64,000 nucleotides of DNA from Cyclina sinensis. Its lineage: Eukaryota > Mollusca > Bivalvia > Venerida > Veneridae. A program made the translations under genes and the position numbers. How positions within the stretch are numbered: position 1 is the stretch's first letter; every line of letters starts with the position of its first letter. Of the stretch, positions 1 to 11,994 are shown piece by piece. The notes beneath the pieces were generated by a model. That model was not told the origin of the DNA, did no database searches, and worked only from the letters and a program-made list of their open reading frames with translations. The DNA is taken from assembly GCA_012932295.1 (NCBI GenBank), contig JAAONU010000071.1, positions 186,001-250,000 on the forward strand. The letters run 5' to 3'.

Positions 1-3000
1 TTGAAATGTCTGTATATGTTGTGTAACTGGTGGCATGGTTTGCATACTATGTGCAGCACTGTACATACTCTGTTGCATATTTTGTGAGTAATAAAATGGA
101 GAGAATGACATATTTTGTTGGAAATCTGGTGTTATTTGATATGATGGATGCTGGAAGTTTGATTGATTGTCAGCTATTATCTGTTGACGATCTTGTTGAA
201 CACTTGTACTAGGTCCTTGTAAAGGGGCAGATCCATGATACGCACCACTTTCCTGCTGTAAAAACATATAAACATTAATTTTCAATATTGTTTTCAACAA
301 ATAAAATTCTTTTGGCAGCAACATGCATTCTTTTTGCAGCAACATGCACGTTTCTGGTCATTGTTGTAAATCAATAGAAACCAATGTGTTACAGATTAGA
401 AGAAAGGCCTAGAAAGGGACAAAACTCAAAATAGGATTAAACTGAAGATTTTTTTATCTTAAACGTCATCAAGTAGACAATACAGCAATGCAATTCCAAG
501 TAAGAACTATTTACAACAACTTAATGTAATAATCAAATAACTCTATGAAACAAAAGCTAGCAACACTGGTAGATACTTAATAATCCTTGCTCTTTGAATG
601 ATCCTTGCTCTTTGTCGAAAGAGACCATTTGAAATCCCAATGAAAACAAGAAGTACTGTTGAAATGTAATATATGCACCCGTTCAACATAGGGATACAAC
701 TTGATCAAGTTTAAGATGTTAATCATTGTTGAGTACTTTCTTAAGTTAGGTTACAGACAAGTGTCTTACCAGTCACACTGTCTAATAATTGAGAGCATAC
801 TTACTTCCAGGTATTATAAATAAATCTTAAATCCAAATTTCAAAGAATGCTTTTTCTGAAGATTAATATCTTTGCAATAAAAATGGCACTTACATTATTT
901 AGATCAGTTAAATGGTGAGAGTCAACATCACATTCACTGTTTACAGAATTTACACTTTCTGTCATATCAACGCTGCTTTGGTCATTCTGGAAAAAAAATA
1001 CGACATATATCTGCAAATTTTCTTCATTTAAGCAATAAGTTCATTAAATAACCAATTTTTTCTGTATTAGCATATATAAGCTTGTTTTGATCTTGTTACC
1101 TTTCTGAAATTTAAACACTTTGTAATTCAATCATTCACATGTTGCAGCCTAATTTTCAAATAATCCAAACAAGTGCTCTTGTATCTTGTGTTGCTAAAAT
1201 TAAAAGCCATAAATTATAGTTTTATGCTATCTTTTGGGAGAATAACAACATTCATGTAGCAAGAAATTTCTATACCACATACCTTAGACTGTATATACTC
1301 AAGTAACTTTTCTACATTGTCATGCATTTTAAGTGTGTCAGCCTTCAACTTCTTCAATAAATCGATGGCATATGAACTCTTCAATTTATCATCGCAACTT
1401 TCATCCCCTGTAATTTTATTGATAAAAAAGTCAAGAGAAATATGAAAATAAAATTAGTGAAGTTTTAAAATGATCTTGAGTGCAGAAAGGTAATGACCCC
1501 AGGAATGTTATAACTAAATAAAAATATGTATGTTTACTTGCTGATTAATGTCTTATAATTACATCAAACTTGTAGTGCTATTGCTGAAAAAAAAGAAGAT
1601 TTTTTACAAGAGAATATGGCCAATACACATCGTAATCATTATTAACTTGTATTCAGCAGCAGAAATGAATAAGTACATGTATTGGGTAAATACTCCATTG
1701 TTTTATAATATGTTTTCATCAATAACATTCATTAGACTACAAGTCTTTTTTATATCTTTGATCTTTAATTATTTTAACTACCTAATAAGATACTAATTAA
1801 GCACTAATTCTAATGTTGAAAATGATTGATAATCAATTTATAAACATTCATTAGACTACAAGTCTTTTTTCTATCTTTGATCTTTAATTCTTTTAACTAC
1901 CTAATAAGATACTAATTAAGCACTAATTCTAATGCTGAAAATGATTGATAATCAATTTATACCATGTACATGCCAAATACTGTTTGTAAACAGCCTTATC
2001 AAAATATGTTGAGTCGTCACAATGTGTGAATATCAAATTTCTACTTGAAGAAATTTCTAAACAAAAATGGATATATATGAATAATAAGGTCTTAAGGAAC
2101 GAAAAATGTTCAGCCTGAATTTTCAATTTAAAATCATTTCTATAGTCGGAAATCGGTGGTGGTAGTAAGATCAATGGGCAATAATCAATGTGAGGTAGTA
2201 TTAATTAATGCATACCAGTACATTTTCTAAAAACTATCGTCAAAATAACCATAGTTCACTCCTAGAAGATAGGCTATTCACACAGTCTCCTGTACAATTA
2301 GCCACTGCTAAATTTATATCAACAGATGCTAAAAATTATAATTAATATGTACTTTTTAATCTTTGCTTGAAAGTGATAGTCAAGACATAATTAATACCAT
2401 CAATAACTCGTAAAGACGAGTTTATCTGTTCCCACACATCCGTCAGGGTTTGGGAAGAATTTTCCTTCAGGAGGCCTCGGTAACCACCTTCATCATCACT
2501 ACTTCTCTCTTTCTGATTCTGACTTGTGGAATTTAAAGCTAAAGATTTTCTCTTCCCCCGTTTCTTTGGGCCTTTGTCCTCATTTGCTTCTTTCAACTCT
2601 TTCACTTTCATTAACAAACTTTGAAGTTTCACTGGTTTCTCCGTACAATTCTGAACGTATTCAGCCAACTTCTTGCAAATTTTATTCAATTCACCCTCAG
2701 ATTCTGTAAAATGATCAGCAAAAATTTAATACTTCATAATTTTATCATTTTTTAAATGAGAACAAGGAGCCTGAAATTCTATCAGAAAGAACAAAATGAA
2801 AACTAAATTCACATTGGTTGTTGTTGTTCGTATCGCACTTCCGGTCGCTAAAATGTACGACTATGAAAGTGTCTATACACTTAGTTTAGTTTATACAGAA
2901 TTTATTTTAGTTCAATTGCATTTTCACTCCGCGATAATCGTTCATATTTCATTGTTGATAAAATATTTTCATACAATAAATTGTTTATCATGAAGCGAGC

Positions 3001-3360
3001 TTTCAATGGAATATTTTGTTGACAGAAAGTCTGCTTAGGTTAGGCATTAATAGAAAAAACGCGCATGCGCGGTCAACATCCCTTTGAATTTTTCTGTAAA
3101 CTACTGTTTCCTTCATTTCTAAAATGTTTGAAAAAAAAGACACAGAAATATGAAATAAAACAATAGATGTACATAATAACCCCTAGTACAAGTAAATTCT
3201 TACCGTTAGTCTCCAATATGACGCCATCGTAGTTTTTGCCGCTCCATTTCATAACGCACTCGGCTGATTGGGCAAATCTATCTGTCACACACAAATTCCG
3301 ACTGTTCTCATTAACCACCGAAAGAGTATTATCCTCTTTAAAGTATATGCAACCATACAT
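1..3360 (-). CDS. BEN-domain-like protein, N-terminal half, five exons, runs off left edge
   Basis: Read on the minus strand, five exons join in phase: 3360-3204, 2703-2398, 1407-1283, 986-894 and 255-1. All have GT donors and AG acceptors, and phases match at every junction (1, 1, 0, 0). The joined frame is open for 312 codons to the window edge. The protein starts MYGCIYFKEDNT and has a short beta-rich N-terminal module (residues 1-52), as seen in invertebrate proteins that end in a BEN domain. A basic stretch with KKRGKRK, acidic and Ser-rich linkers, a predicted helical segment (exon 3, Leu/Lys-rich) and a Gln/Met/Tyr-rich low-complexity tail (exon 5) follow. BEN domains bind DNA and act in chromatin and transcription, but the BEN domain itself would lie left of the window. 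The exon structure is well supported by phase; the family call is inference from the N-terminal module. Confidence 0.62.
1725..1962. repeat. two-copy tandem duplication, 119-bp unit
   Basis: Positions 1725-1843 and 1844-1962 are near-identical AT-rich copies, both starting ACATTCATTAGACTAC. They lie inside intron 2 of the minus-strand BEN-like gene. No coding content is seen. Confidence 0.85.
2836..3070. promoter_or_regulatory. ETS-type and NRF1-type motifs in intron 1
   Basis: CACTTCCGGT (2836-2845) matches an ETS/GABP site, and GCGCATGCGC (3061-3070) is a perfect NRF1-type palindrome. Both are typical of housekeeping promoters in animals. They lie inside intron 1 of the BEN-like gene, so they may mark an internal or alternative promoter. 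Single motifs can occur by chance. Confidence 0.3.
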
Positions 3361-3877
3361 GTTTTGAAGGTTAACCTTTAGAGAAACACTAAATTATTAC
3401 TGATAAATTTTAAACAGAAAATTTGAACGTACTCGTGGTAGATCTGGCTCGCTGGACGTTCCGGGAATGTCTGCAGGAAGATTTGTTCAGGATATCAAAT
3501 TACGAGCAAATAACTCCAGGTGACCTACAGGACCACACCCTAATGTGTTAATCAGTGTAAATTCTGTTGTAAGATAATGTGAGATAAGTTGTTATACCGT
3601 CGATTTTTTTTGCTCTACAAATGTTCTTGTACTTGGGGCATCGTAAGGAAATTTAGATCCGATTATTAAAGTAAATGATGCAGTGATGTATGGGATATTA
3701 TTAATCAGGATATCATTTTAACCACAGGAACCTCTTATCTGACACTTGCAAGTAGATATTATCTTCTTACGATTGCAAGATGCTGAAGATGCTATCTTTA
3801 AACCCTTTCGAACCCCCTTTGCGTAAGCACATGGTTGCTTTGCGCGTGAGAACAAATTGCATTTGTGCATCGTGATC
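3361..3877. promoter_or_regulatory. shared intergenic region between divergent genes
   Basis: This 517-bp gap separates the start codon of the minus-strand BEN-like gene (3360) from that of the plus-strand transposase gene (3878). No open frame or repeat is evident. A bidirectional promoter is inferred from the head-to-head layout only. Confidence 0.4.
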
Positions 3878-6800
3878 ATGGAAGAAAAAAGAAGTGGTAA
3901 AAAACGTGGTCCCTACGGCGGCCAGTTTCACAAAGAAGTCATGCGGAAACTTGCGAGGACACTTCAAAAAAATGCTGAACAAGAGCCGGTAAGAAATAAC
4001 AAGATCTCTTTTTAAGCATTTACCGGTCAAGTATATATTAACCATACATCGAAATATAGGTCAAACTAAGATTTTTCTTCACATAAATTGCGGTTATCTA
4101 TCTATTTATAGATACTGCAACACGCTCGTGCATGGGTGACAATATAGCGTATAATTTCGGAGTTCTCCGGAAGCAATATGGCGGCGCCCATGTAGATTTT
4201 TTTTTCTAAACAAAAAACAAGACAGACTTTGGACATCATGAGGGTGAGTTTTGCCGTTGAATTAAAGTGACGAATACTTCGTAAAAAGCGACATATTGAC
4301 ACTTTCCTTGATCCAAATATTAGAAAACGGCTCAAAATCCCGATTAAGTGGATCTATCATATATTTTCGCGTTTAAGACAGTACAGTATGTGCGAATAAG
4401 AGTTTACTTTCACCACAAGAAACGTAAACTCTTCAGCAGTGTAATTTACATGTTGCAGACATCTACAAATACATAAATTTAAGTATTTTTTAATGTGATG
4501 ATGATAACAGTACAGTAGGATACACCATTTTGTACATGTATATATCTCAATGTTTTTTCTGGTTACTTTGGGCAGAGACCTAAGTCTAGTCTCAGCTTTG
4601 GGGATAGGCTTAAGCCTGTTACATAAGGGGGAAAATGTTTTGCCAAGAAGCTCTTATTTGGGAAAATATTTTTCAAACTTTGAATTCTTTGGGGACTTTG
4701 TATGATTTCAAAGAAATTTTGAATTGGAAAGACGCCCGTTACAGCGGCCTCTATTGTTTGGGGTGAAAACTCTGTATATTCTTATGCATAAAACTATATA
4801 ATGAAAAAGAAATATTGGTTTCATACATCAAAAATTCACAAAGACTTTTTGTCATTTTAGAAATAAATGAGAAAAGAACATTGGTTGAAAAATAGTTGTG
4901 ATGAACTTGATTGTGCATTCAGTAATAAAATCAATGTTAAACATTATAACATTTTTTTCAGACCAAAACTGCTTTTGATCACAACTGGTGAAAAGATATA
5001 TGTATCTGATTGGATTAGTGGGAATATATTTTCATACTGACATGGAAATCAGATAAATTTAAACCTGGTGATTAGAAGAATGATTAAATGACTTTATTCC
5101 TTTTAGTAAACACAAATATTAAGATTTTCAAGCATATTTTTCATAAGATGTGGGGCTTACTAATAAGTATCTCACAGACCTCCTTATAATTTTTAATTTT
5201 GTTTCCTTCAGGACAAAACCGAGGCAATAGCTACAGATAACACTACAACGACCAGTGGAATTGTTGATGAAAAAGGTGTAAATACAGATGACCAGACACA
5301 TTTTGCTAGTAGTGATGATATGACTTTCTGTCCTGTTGAAGATGAGCCATTCAATTACAGTGAAGATGACTTGTTTTTTGAGGTTGCTGAAGACCAAACT
5401 GAAACAATGTCTGATCAGACAGATGCTAGATTTGAAGGAATGAAACCATCCATGGATACACTTGATGAAAACAAACTTCTATATCCAGGAGCAAGTGTCA
5501 GCATTGGAGTATTTATGCTTCTTATGGCTGTGTTTTTTACAAAGCACAATCTTGTTGGAGATGCCATTCAACAACTATTGAACATATTTTCATTAGTGCT
5601 GCCAACTGGTAACAATGTGTGTTCAAGTCTTTATTCATTCAAACAGTACTTCTGCAATCTAAAGAATCCAATAAAATACCATTATTATTGCCCAAATTGC
5701 TTACATACTGTTGAAAATCAAAATGCAGAAAAATGTACAATCAAGAAATGCAGTAAATCTTTTAGAGGTACAGACTTACCATATTTCCTTCAAATTCCAA
5801 TCATTGAACAAGTTCAAACGTTTTTTGCTCAAACAGGATTTTATGAATCCCTGCAAGGAAGATTCATGACAGGAAGAAATAATAACACCATAGCAGATAT
5901 CTATGATGGTGAACTTTATAAGACTTTGGTTCAAAATAATGGTCCTTTAAGCCAGCCAGAAAATCTTTCCTTTGTTCTTAATACCGATGGAGCGCCTGTG
6001 TTCAAAAGTAGTAATATGTCCATTTGGCCTGTATTTCTTACAATTAATGAACTGGAATTGAAACAAAGAATGCTTCCAGAAAATTTGATTCTGGCAGGAT
6101 TATGGTTTGGTGGTAAAAAACCCTTGATGAGCACTTTCCTCGAACCTCTATTGCAAGAATTCAAACAGTTGGCAGGTGGAATTAACTGTTACTCTCCAGA
6201 ACGAGGTCATTTTACATTTAAAGGTTATTTATTGTGTGCAACAGCTGACTTGCCTGCTAAAGCACTGCTCTGTAACTGTGTACAGTACAATGGTGATTAC
6301 AGTTGCTGGAAATGTATTCAGAAAGGAGTATCAGCAGCACGTGGCAAGGGACACTCACATGTATTCCCTTTTCAAAAAGAGGATCCTCAAGGACCAAAAA
6401 GAACAATACAAAATGTTCTTTCAACTGCCGATGAAGTGATAAAGTCTAGGACTGGAATGAATAAAAAACAAGGAATTAAAGGACCTTCCTGGCTAGCATT
6501 TTGTCCTACTTTCGATATTGTGAATGGTATGGGCATAGACTACATGCATGGAGTTTTGTTGGGTGTGCAAAAATTACTATTGAGACTTTGGTTTATGAAA
6601 GAGTTTAGCTCCTATCAGTTTAACATTTCCTCCAAGTTGAAAATTGTTGATAATCGTTTATTGCAGATACGTCCTACACTTGATATTTCAAGATTACCAC
6701 GAACCATTGAAAATGACCTGAAATATTGGAAGGCTTCTGAATTTCAAAATTTTCTTCTTTTTTATGGTTTGCCTGTCCTTTATGGACTATTAGATGATGA

Positions 6801-7677
6801 AAGGTTTCTTCACTTTTCCCTTTTGGTTCATGCAGTTCACATTTTACTGAAAAGTAGCATTACAAGAGCAGATCTTGAAAAGGCAGATAGGATGCTTTTG
6901 TTTTTTTGCGAGAAGTTTCAAATTCTGTATGACCTGTCCTTCATGACACTCAATGTCCATCAACTTTTACACTTGGCAGACAATGTAAAAATGTTAGGAC
7001 CTTTATACACACACAGTTGTTTTCCATTTGAGGACAAAAATGGTCTCTTGCTTAAAATGATTCGTGGTACTCAAAATATTGACCAGCAAATTGTTACTGG
7101 GGTTTCATTTTTGCAGAAGCTGCCTGAATTAAAACGAACATGTGTGGCAAAAGGGTCTTATGTAGAGACTGTCTGTCACTCAATTGATTACCCAAATGTT
7201 TTAAAGAGAAAAAAGGAAATCAAACCTGGAGTATATATTCTTGGAGGGACTTCTTTCAGAACCTTAAAAAGTGATGCTTTGTTAGCTTTTAAAAAGTTTT
7301 TGGATTATGTGCCAAGTACAAGAAATCACCAAACATTCAATCGCATAGATGTCAATGGACTTATTTTATATGGCACAGAATATGGACGCATGCAAAAACG
7401 TGACAACTCCACAGTCTTGTACAAAGATGGATTAAATAAGAGTTACGGAAAGATCAAGTTTTTCATTTTAACAGAAAATGAAACCAGTGTTTTAGCAATG
7501 ATTTCTTGTCTTCATTGTAAAGAAAGCAGTCTTAAAGTGGAACACATTGCAAAAGTTGAAAAGACTGAGAATTTGAAAGTCATATCAGTTGATTCTATTT
7601 TACAGCTGTGCATAGCTATAAATTTTGAAAATGATTGTTATGTCTGTACATTTCCAAATACACTGCAATTTACATGA
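3878..7677 (+). CDS. CACTA/EnSpm-type transposase-like protein, two exons
   Basis: Exon 1 is 3878-3988 (37 codons, Lys/Arg-rich) and ends at a GTAAGA donor. Exon 2 starts at 5212 after TTTCCTTCAG and stays open to the stop at 7677. Both ends of the 1223-bp intron are phase 0, giving 858 residues. The large exon has a zinc-ribbon-like CPNC...C...C near residue 197. It also has the NTDGAPVFKSS block with its Asp near residue 296, a CWKC pair, DYMHGVLLG near residue 480, and a C-terminal segment like DUF4218 (HQLLHLADNV, then a proline/glutamate-containing block). These blocks are typical of the transposase (tnp2-like) of CACTA/EnSpm DNA transposons. The catalytic Asp residues are inferred from family position. 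No terminal repeats were found nearby, so the copy may be an immobile or host-recruited gene. Confidence 0.75.
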
Positions 7678-9753
7678 TATGCTTAAAGATGGCTTGGTAT
7701 GAAAGAGGTTATAAATCAGTTACTCCTCAAATTTGGAAAAATCCTTTTAGATTAAAATTGATGGGGCAGGATATCATTCCATAATCCATGAACATTTCTA
7801 GAATGTCTTACATTAAAAGTTCATGAAAAGAAATATTTTATGTTGATTCACATCCAAACAATAATACATGTATAATATTTACTATGTTAATGTTTTAAAG
7901 AGATGAAACAGCAGATTTTTTACTTTCAGTATTTCATATCTAACTCATGATTGAGATAATGCCTATAGCTCTAAATCTGTACATTAAATTTTGTTTGAAT
8001 TTTTACTACAAGTAAACAGGCTCTCAAAATGTGCCCATTAGGTGGTCATAGAGTACCTGAAGTTACGAGTCTTCACTTGATCAAAATTCTTTTGCTTACA
8101 GTACTACTATATTTGCTATTCTTTACGCACACACTCAGACATTTTAAGATGTGAACCAGTTGTTACCCCAATATTATGCAAATTTTATCACTCATACTTT
8201 AAATACAGTTTGATAAATTTATGTAAATTTATAATATTTTTAACTGGCTTGAAGTTTACATGAGTTGTTATAGCCATATATTTGCATGGGCTTGACAAAG
8301 AAAGGCATATACTAATGAAATTATTAAAAATAAATATAAAAGTATCTGGTATCATATTTTCTGTTCTTGAATTCTTTAAAGAAATATTTTCTAACACTCA
8401 AAAGTCAGGGTAGAAATTATTTATGCTTGTTTGAGTATAAAATATCCATGTGTAAAAAAATCCTATTATAAAAAAATCAGGGTGGATATTTTTTGCAGTA
8501 CACTAACTCCAAAAATTCTATGTGAGGAAAATAATCTAAGTGCAAATTTTCCAAATCCCACCCTGATTTTTTTAGGATCTGGATGGACTTTTTTCTATTT
8601 TCCATGTGGAATTTCTGAAAAAGTCAGGGTCAATGTCTAACCCACCCTGAATTTTGTGATTCTGGTTCAAAACCACCCTGACTCTACCCTGAATCCAGTA
8701 AATACCATCCAGCTTTTTCGTACAGGGTGTGCTTGTGTGCAGCACAACTCCTCCACTTTCCTTTTCGAGTAGTTACATTCGCTTATTTTATGACTTTTTC
8801 TTATGTGTGTTTTAAAAATGTAAAAGACAAACAGCATAATTTATAACTACCGAGATTTGACCATTCTGATGGGGTTTTCACTGCATTACCAACCTTTTTT
8901 ACAGACGATGGTTCGATCCCCAGGTGGACGTATGGGTTGTTGGCAACTTTGGCAGTATCTGTCCTGGTCTTGTTTGTGATCCTTGTAGTGTTGTGATTGC
9001 GTTTTAGGAGACAACAGGCATATATTTGCTGCAAACCTAGAACAAGTCCTTGTGTGAGCATGGAATCTGTCATGATATACCACTCTGTGTTGACCTTACA
9101 ACAATAGTATTTTGTAACTTTACAGATGTGTGTTTACTGGTGACAATTGCGCTGATTGGAAGATACCTAAAGGCATTTAATTGGCAGCCACATCCCCAAC
9201 CCCGTCTCCACCCCCGCCAACAACAAAGATTTCGTAGAGATAGGGGGTTACAGATTTATCAACCCCAGAGGGCCGTCTGACCACAGAGGGTCAGGAGGCC
9301 TATCCAAAGGTTTCAGATAAGCTGGTAAAAGACTCCAATATTGGATACTAGTTGTCGCTTGTGTTTTTCTCTGTGGATATAATTTTCCTATTGTGACACA
9401 CTGTAAATAGGTTTCGTTTTGTTGGATTATTGTGAACTTAATCATATACCTACTTGTGTATGAACATGGTAAAGTGCTGCAATATATATTTACAGTATAT
9501 ATATAGAGAGAGAGAGAAATTGGATATGTGTAACCTTATAATGGTAATGATAATAATAATGTTAAAAAATAGCATTATTATTATTACCTATTTTGAGTTT
9601 TCAATCCTCTGTTTTTCTTCTATGGGAAGTTTCAGTGAATGGGCCAACATGCGTCTTGAAGGAACAGAATCATAACAGTAATACTGGCTGAACACAGCGA
9701 ATAATGCGGATAACAAGTGACAACACCAACGTTTGATTGCAACATATAATAGA
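7678..9753. other. intergenic, low-complexity and SINE-like remnants
   Basis: No credible exon is seen. At 8400-8700 the words CAGGGTGG and CCACCCTGA recur in both orientations, giving a patch of short inverted repeats. AT-rich simple sequence occurs at 9490-9590. Short open frames here have no recognisable domain. Confidence 0.5.
8840..8945 (+). repeat. possible tRNA-derived SINE head
   Basis: GGTTCGATCCC at 8910-8920 matches a pol III B box, with a plausible but degenerate A-box region some 50 bp upstream. The flanks do not fold into a full tRNA. Likely a decayed SINE. Confidence 0.3.
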
Positions 9754-9759
9754 TTTATT
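9754..9759 (-). terminator. AATAAA polyadenylation signal for the F-box gene
   Basis: On the minus strand AATAAA lies about 145 nt after the distal stop codon (9902-9904) of the F-box reading frame. The distance is reasonable for a 3' end. Confidence 0.4.
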
Positions 9760-9901
9760 TGTAAACTATCAATGATTCTACCTTAGAAAAATATGAAAAC
9801 ATAATCTAATCAATTTTTACAGAAACCTACTGATTGAAAAGAAAGACTTTTTATAATACATATATTACACTGAATCCACAAATGCCGAATATTTCTTTTT
9901 T

Positions 9902-10138
9902 TCACTTGAGCCAGAATTTGCTGTCCTTTTCATAGCAATCTGTTAACAGTTTGTAGACGTCTTTTGCCTGGGTGGGGTCGTCAATTTTGAAATCGCAATT
10001 AAAGTCTGTTCTAATTTTCCTCACCCAAAACACAACATCGTCTGTCACTTCATTTAGACGACGGCATGTCCTTTTTAAGCTGCACAGGTCTCTCAAGTCG
10101 AGAAAACCCGCAATTTTCTGAATTGTACTGTCCTCTAG
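9902..10138 (-). CDS. F-box domain, C-terminal extension in frame after a UGA
   Basis: This 78-codon frame is in the same phase as the upstream 161-codon ORF and is separated from it only by one UGA (10141-10139). It begins LEDSTIQKIAGFLDLRDL and continues with a Cys-Ser-Leu-Lys-Arg helix and a WVRK segment. That is the pattern of an F-box, the Skp1-binding domain of SCF ubiquitin ligases. It ends at a UGA at 9902-9904. The first in-frame Met of this segment (10096) lies inside the F-box, so independent initiation would break the domain. The intact F-box suggests selection for translation beyond the first UGA or very recent gain of that stop. A splice removing the UGA is possible, but no good donor was seen. 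Confidence 0.65.
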   Translation of the reverse strand, partial: LEDSTIQKIAGFLDLRDLCSLKRTCRRLNEVTDDVVFWVRKIRTDFNCDFKIDDPTQAKDVYKLLTDCYEKDSKFWLK

Positions 10139-10141
10139 TCA
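10135..10141 (-). promoter_or_regulatory. UGA-CUAG stop-codon readthrough context
   Basis: The minus strand reads CTC TGA CTA GAG. A UGA followed by CUAG is the best-known high-efficiency readthrough context in animal genes. It sits exactly between the acidic ORF and the in-frame F-box. Confidence 0.6.
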
Positions 10142-10624
10142 GAGGATAAAAACGTTGTCCGATCCCTGATCGCTTTGCATTGCCTCCTCCTTGGATGCAG
10201 TCTCGTTTCCGGCCTCTTCCCAGGACAAATCCGACTCCTGGGAAGGTACTATGCCCTCGTCATCTGTTGTCTCGTTGTCGCTTATAACAACAGGTGCATC
10301 TGAACACTCTGAATACCTCAGTCTCATTCTAAGTTGTCTTAAGCCTGGGAGACCTGGAGAAACATTTTCCTTGTTTTCGTCGTCTGCTGTAAAATCCATC
10401 GACACCCCAGCATTAAATCCAGAGGCAGCTGCAGTCATAACTGCCGCCTGTTCACAGGTTTCGACAATGAGTCCAACATTTGCACAAATTCTAAGCAAGC
10501 CCTCTTTCGAGAGATAAACACTTGACTGCGAGCGAGTATTCGCGATACACACAACAACCTGTCCCTCAACGATTTCCAGTTTAAGAAGGTTGTCCATATC
10601 TAAATGGAAATAGTTTGAAGCCAT
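10139..10624 (-). CDS. acidic single-exon protein upstream of F-box, ends at leaky-type UGA
   Basis: 161 codons from ATG at 10624 to UGA at 10141-10139. Residues 1-75 look globular, with alternating hydrophobic stretches and a Cys/Ala-rich helix. Residues 80-161 are acidic and Ser/Glu-rich, with DDENKENVSP and a DNETTDDEG block, and look disordered. I do not recognise the N-terminal part. Read through the UGA, the product would be a 239-codon protein with a C-terminal F-box. Stopped at the UGA, it lacks the F-box and could not join an SCF complex through it. No intron is visible, so this may be a retrogene or a naturally intronless locus. Confidence 0.7.
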   Translation of the reverse strand: MASNYFHLDMDNLLKLEIVEGQVVVCIANTRSQSSVYLSKEGLLRICANVGLIVETCEQAAVMTAAASGFNAGVSMDFTADDENKENVSPGLPGLRQLRMRLRYSECSDAPVVISDNETTDDEGIVPSQESDLSWEEAGNETASKEEAMQSDQGSDNVFIL

Positions 10625-10766
10625 GTTTTACGTTGTTTGAAGTAAACGTAATTAATTGTACAAAAGTTGAAGTAGAAATGAGTGGATTTAATGACATGCA
10701 GCTGGTTAAAAAGGACCGATTGAACAAACATAAAACGTTGCCATCGAAACATAGCTGAGAGGTGTG

Positions 10767-10805
10767 TCTCATGACACGTGACCCAAATATCTCATGACAC
10801 GTGAC
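10767..10805 (-). promoter_or_regulatory. paired E-box (CACGTG) repeats upstream of F-box gene
   Basis: TCTCATGACACGTGAC occurs twice, at 10767-10782 and 10790-10805, 23 bp apart. It lies about 140-180 bp upstream of the gene's start codon. On the gene strand each copy begins GTCACGTG, the core bound by bHLH-zip factors such as MITF/TFE or USF. A promoter role is inferred. Confidence 0.45.
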
Positions 10806-11109
10806 ATTCGTGCCACGTTAGATGTAATGTAACACATACTTGTATACTTTATTGACACTGATTGTGTTTCTATTAGACAAAAGGCCACTAAAAGGATAAA
10901 ATTTAACTCGAAGAATAGGGCAACGCATTACACTCTAATGTAGCATTCAGCGCTAGATAAGACAGAATGGTACATTTGATTGATACTGATTGTATGACCT
11001 GATTGTGCTATTCTTTGTCAAATTACCCTTAAAAAGACAGGAAAAGGCCTAACCACTTACCTCGCGTGTCGATGTAATAAGTTTAATTCCACGCCCATTC
11101 CTGGCACCG

Positions 11110-11165
11110 CCCCTTACTGGAATGGTTTTTTATTTAAATAAATAAATAAATAAAATAAATAAATG
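11110..11165. repeat. AAAT simple repeat
   Basis: A run of AAATA units lies in the otherwise featureless intergenic stretch 10810-11990. Short ORFs there show no domain. Confidence 0.7.
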
Positions 11166-11994
11166 TCCCGAGGTTCTCTTTAATTACATTAATTATAACA
11201 ATAATTCTAAGTGTATTAAAAAAGTGAAAAAGTGAGGATTTTGTTACATGGATATTTTTTAAAAATGATTTATATAAATAGACACATTTACGAAAATTCT
11301 CGTAAAGAAGGACAAAAGTACTTTCAGTAACGTCTGCGTTGCAGTTCAGTGCATACAGCACACTATTAAAAACGGACGCTGGCGCTTGAGCCGTGAGAAC
11401 CGTATTATAAAGGAAGCTGTTTTCCCCCGAATTATTGGTTTTCAGGGAAAACTGCAATACCGGGCGTGCAGGATCGTGCTCTCTTCTGACAATGTTTCAA
11501 TTACCAGTTATCCCATAAGTCTTAAAAAGTGAGTAGTCTTAAATAGTTTATTATTTTTTTTCAACTGTTTACTTTGAAAACATGCAGGCAGTCGTTATAA
11601 GAATTGCAAATAGTTTGGAACCCGACCAGAATAATTCCGCGTCTGGTCAGATATGTACATCAAAAGATGATTTTATGTTTAAGCACACAATGGCTTGTTT
11701 ACGTTTTTCAAACTATGGCGGATATCGATTTAGATCGATTATGATTATGATTATGATGCAAAAATATTTGAACATGCTTTATAAGTTAAACGGTCTAAAG
11801 GAATAATTCGAGGTAAATTAAATGTTACAGCTTACGTCTACAACTAAACTATACTACCTACGTCTGCATATAATGCTCAGGTGGGTTATATGATATGCGC
11901 TTATTTTTATAATGTTGTTCTGTATTATTTATGTTATTGTGTAAAATATACATATACAATAAATTTTGAATAATACCCTATGACAGGCGCAGTC

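Noticed and set aside
10139..10141. UGA as selenocysteine codon
   Set aside because: No Cys-homologous redox motif around the UGA, and no SECIS-like element was recognised in the short 3' region. The CUAG context fits readthrough better.
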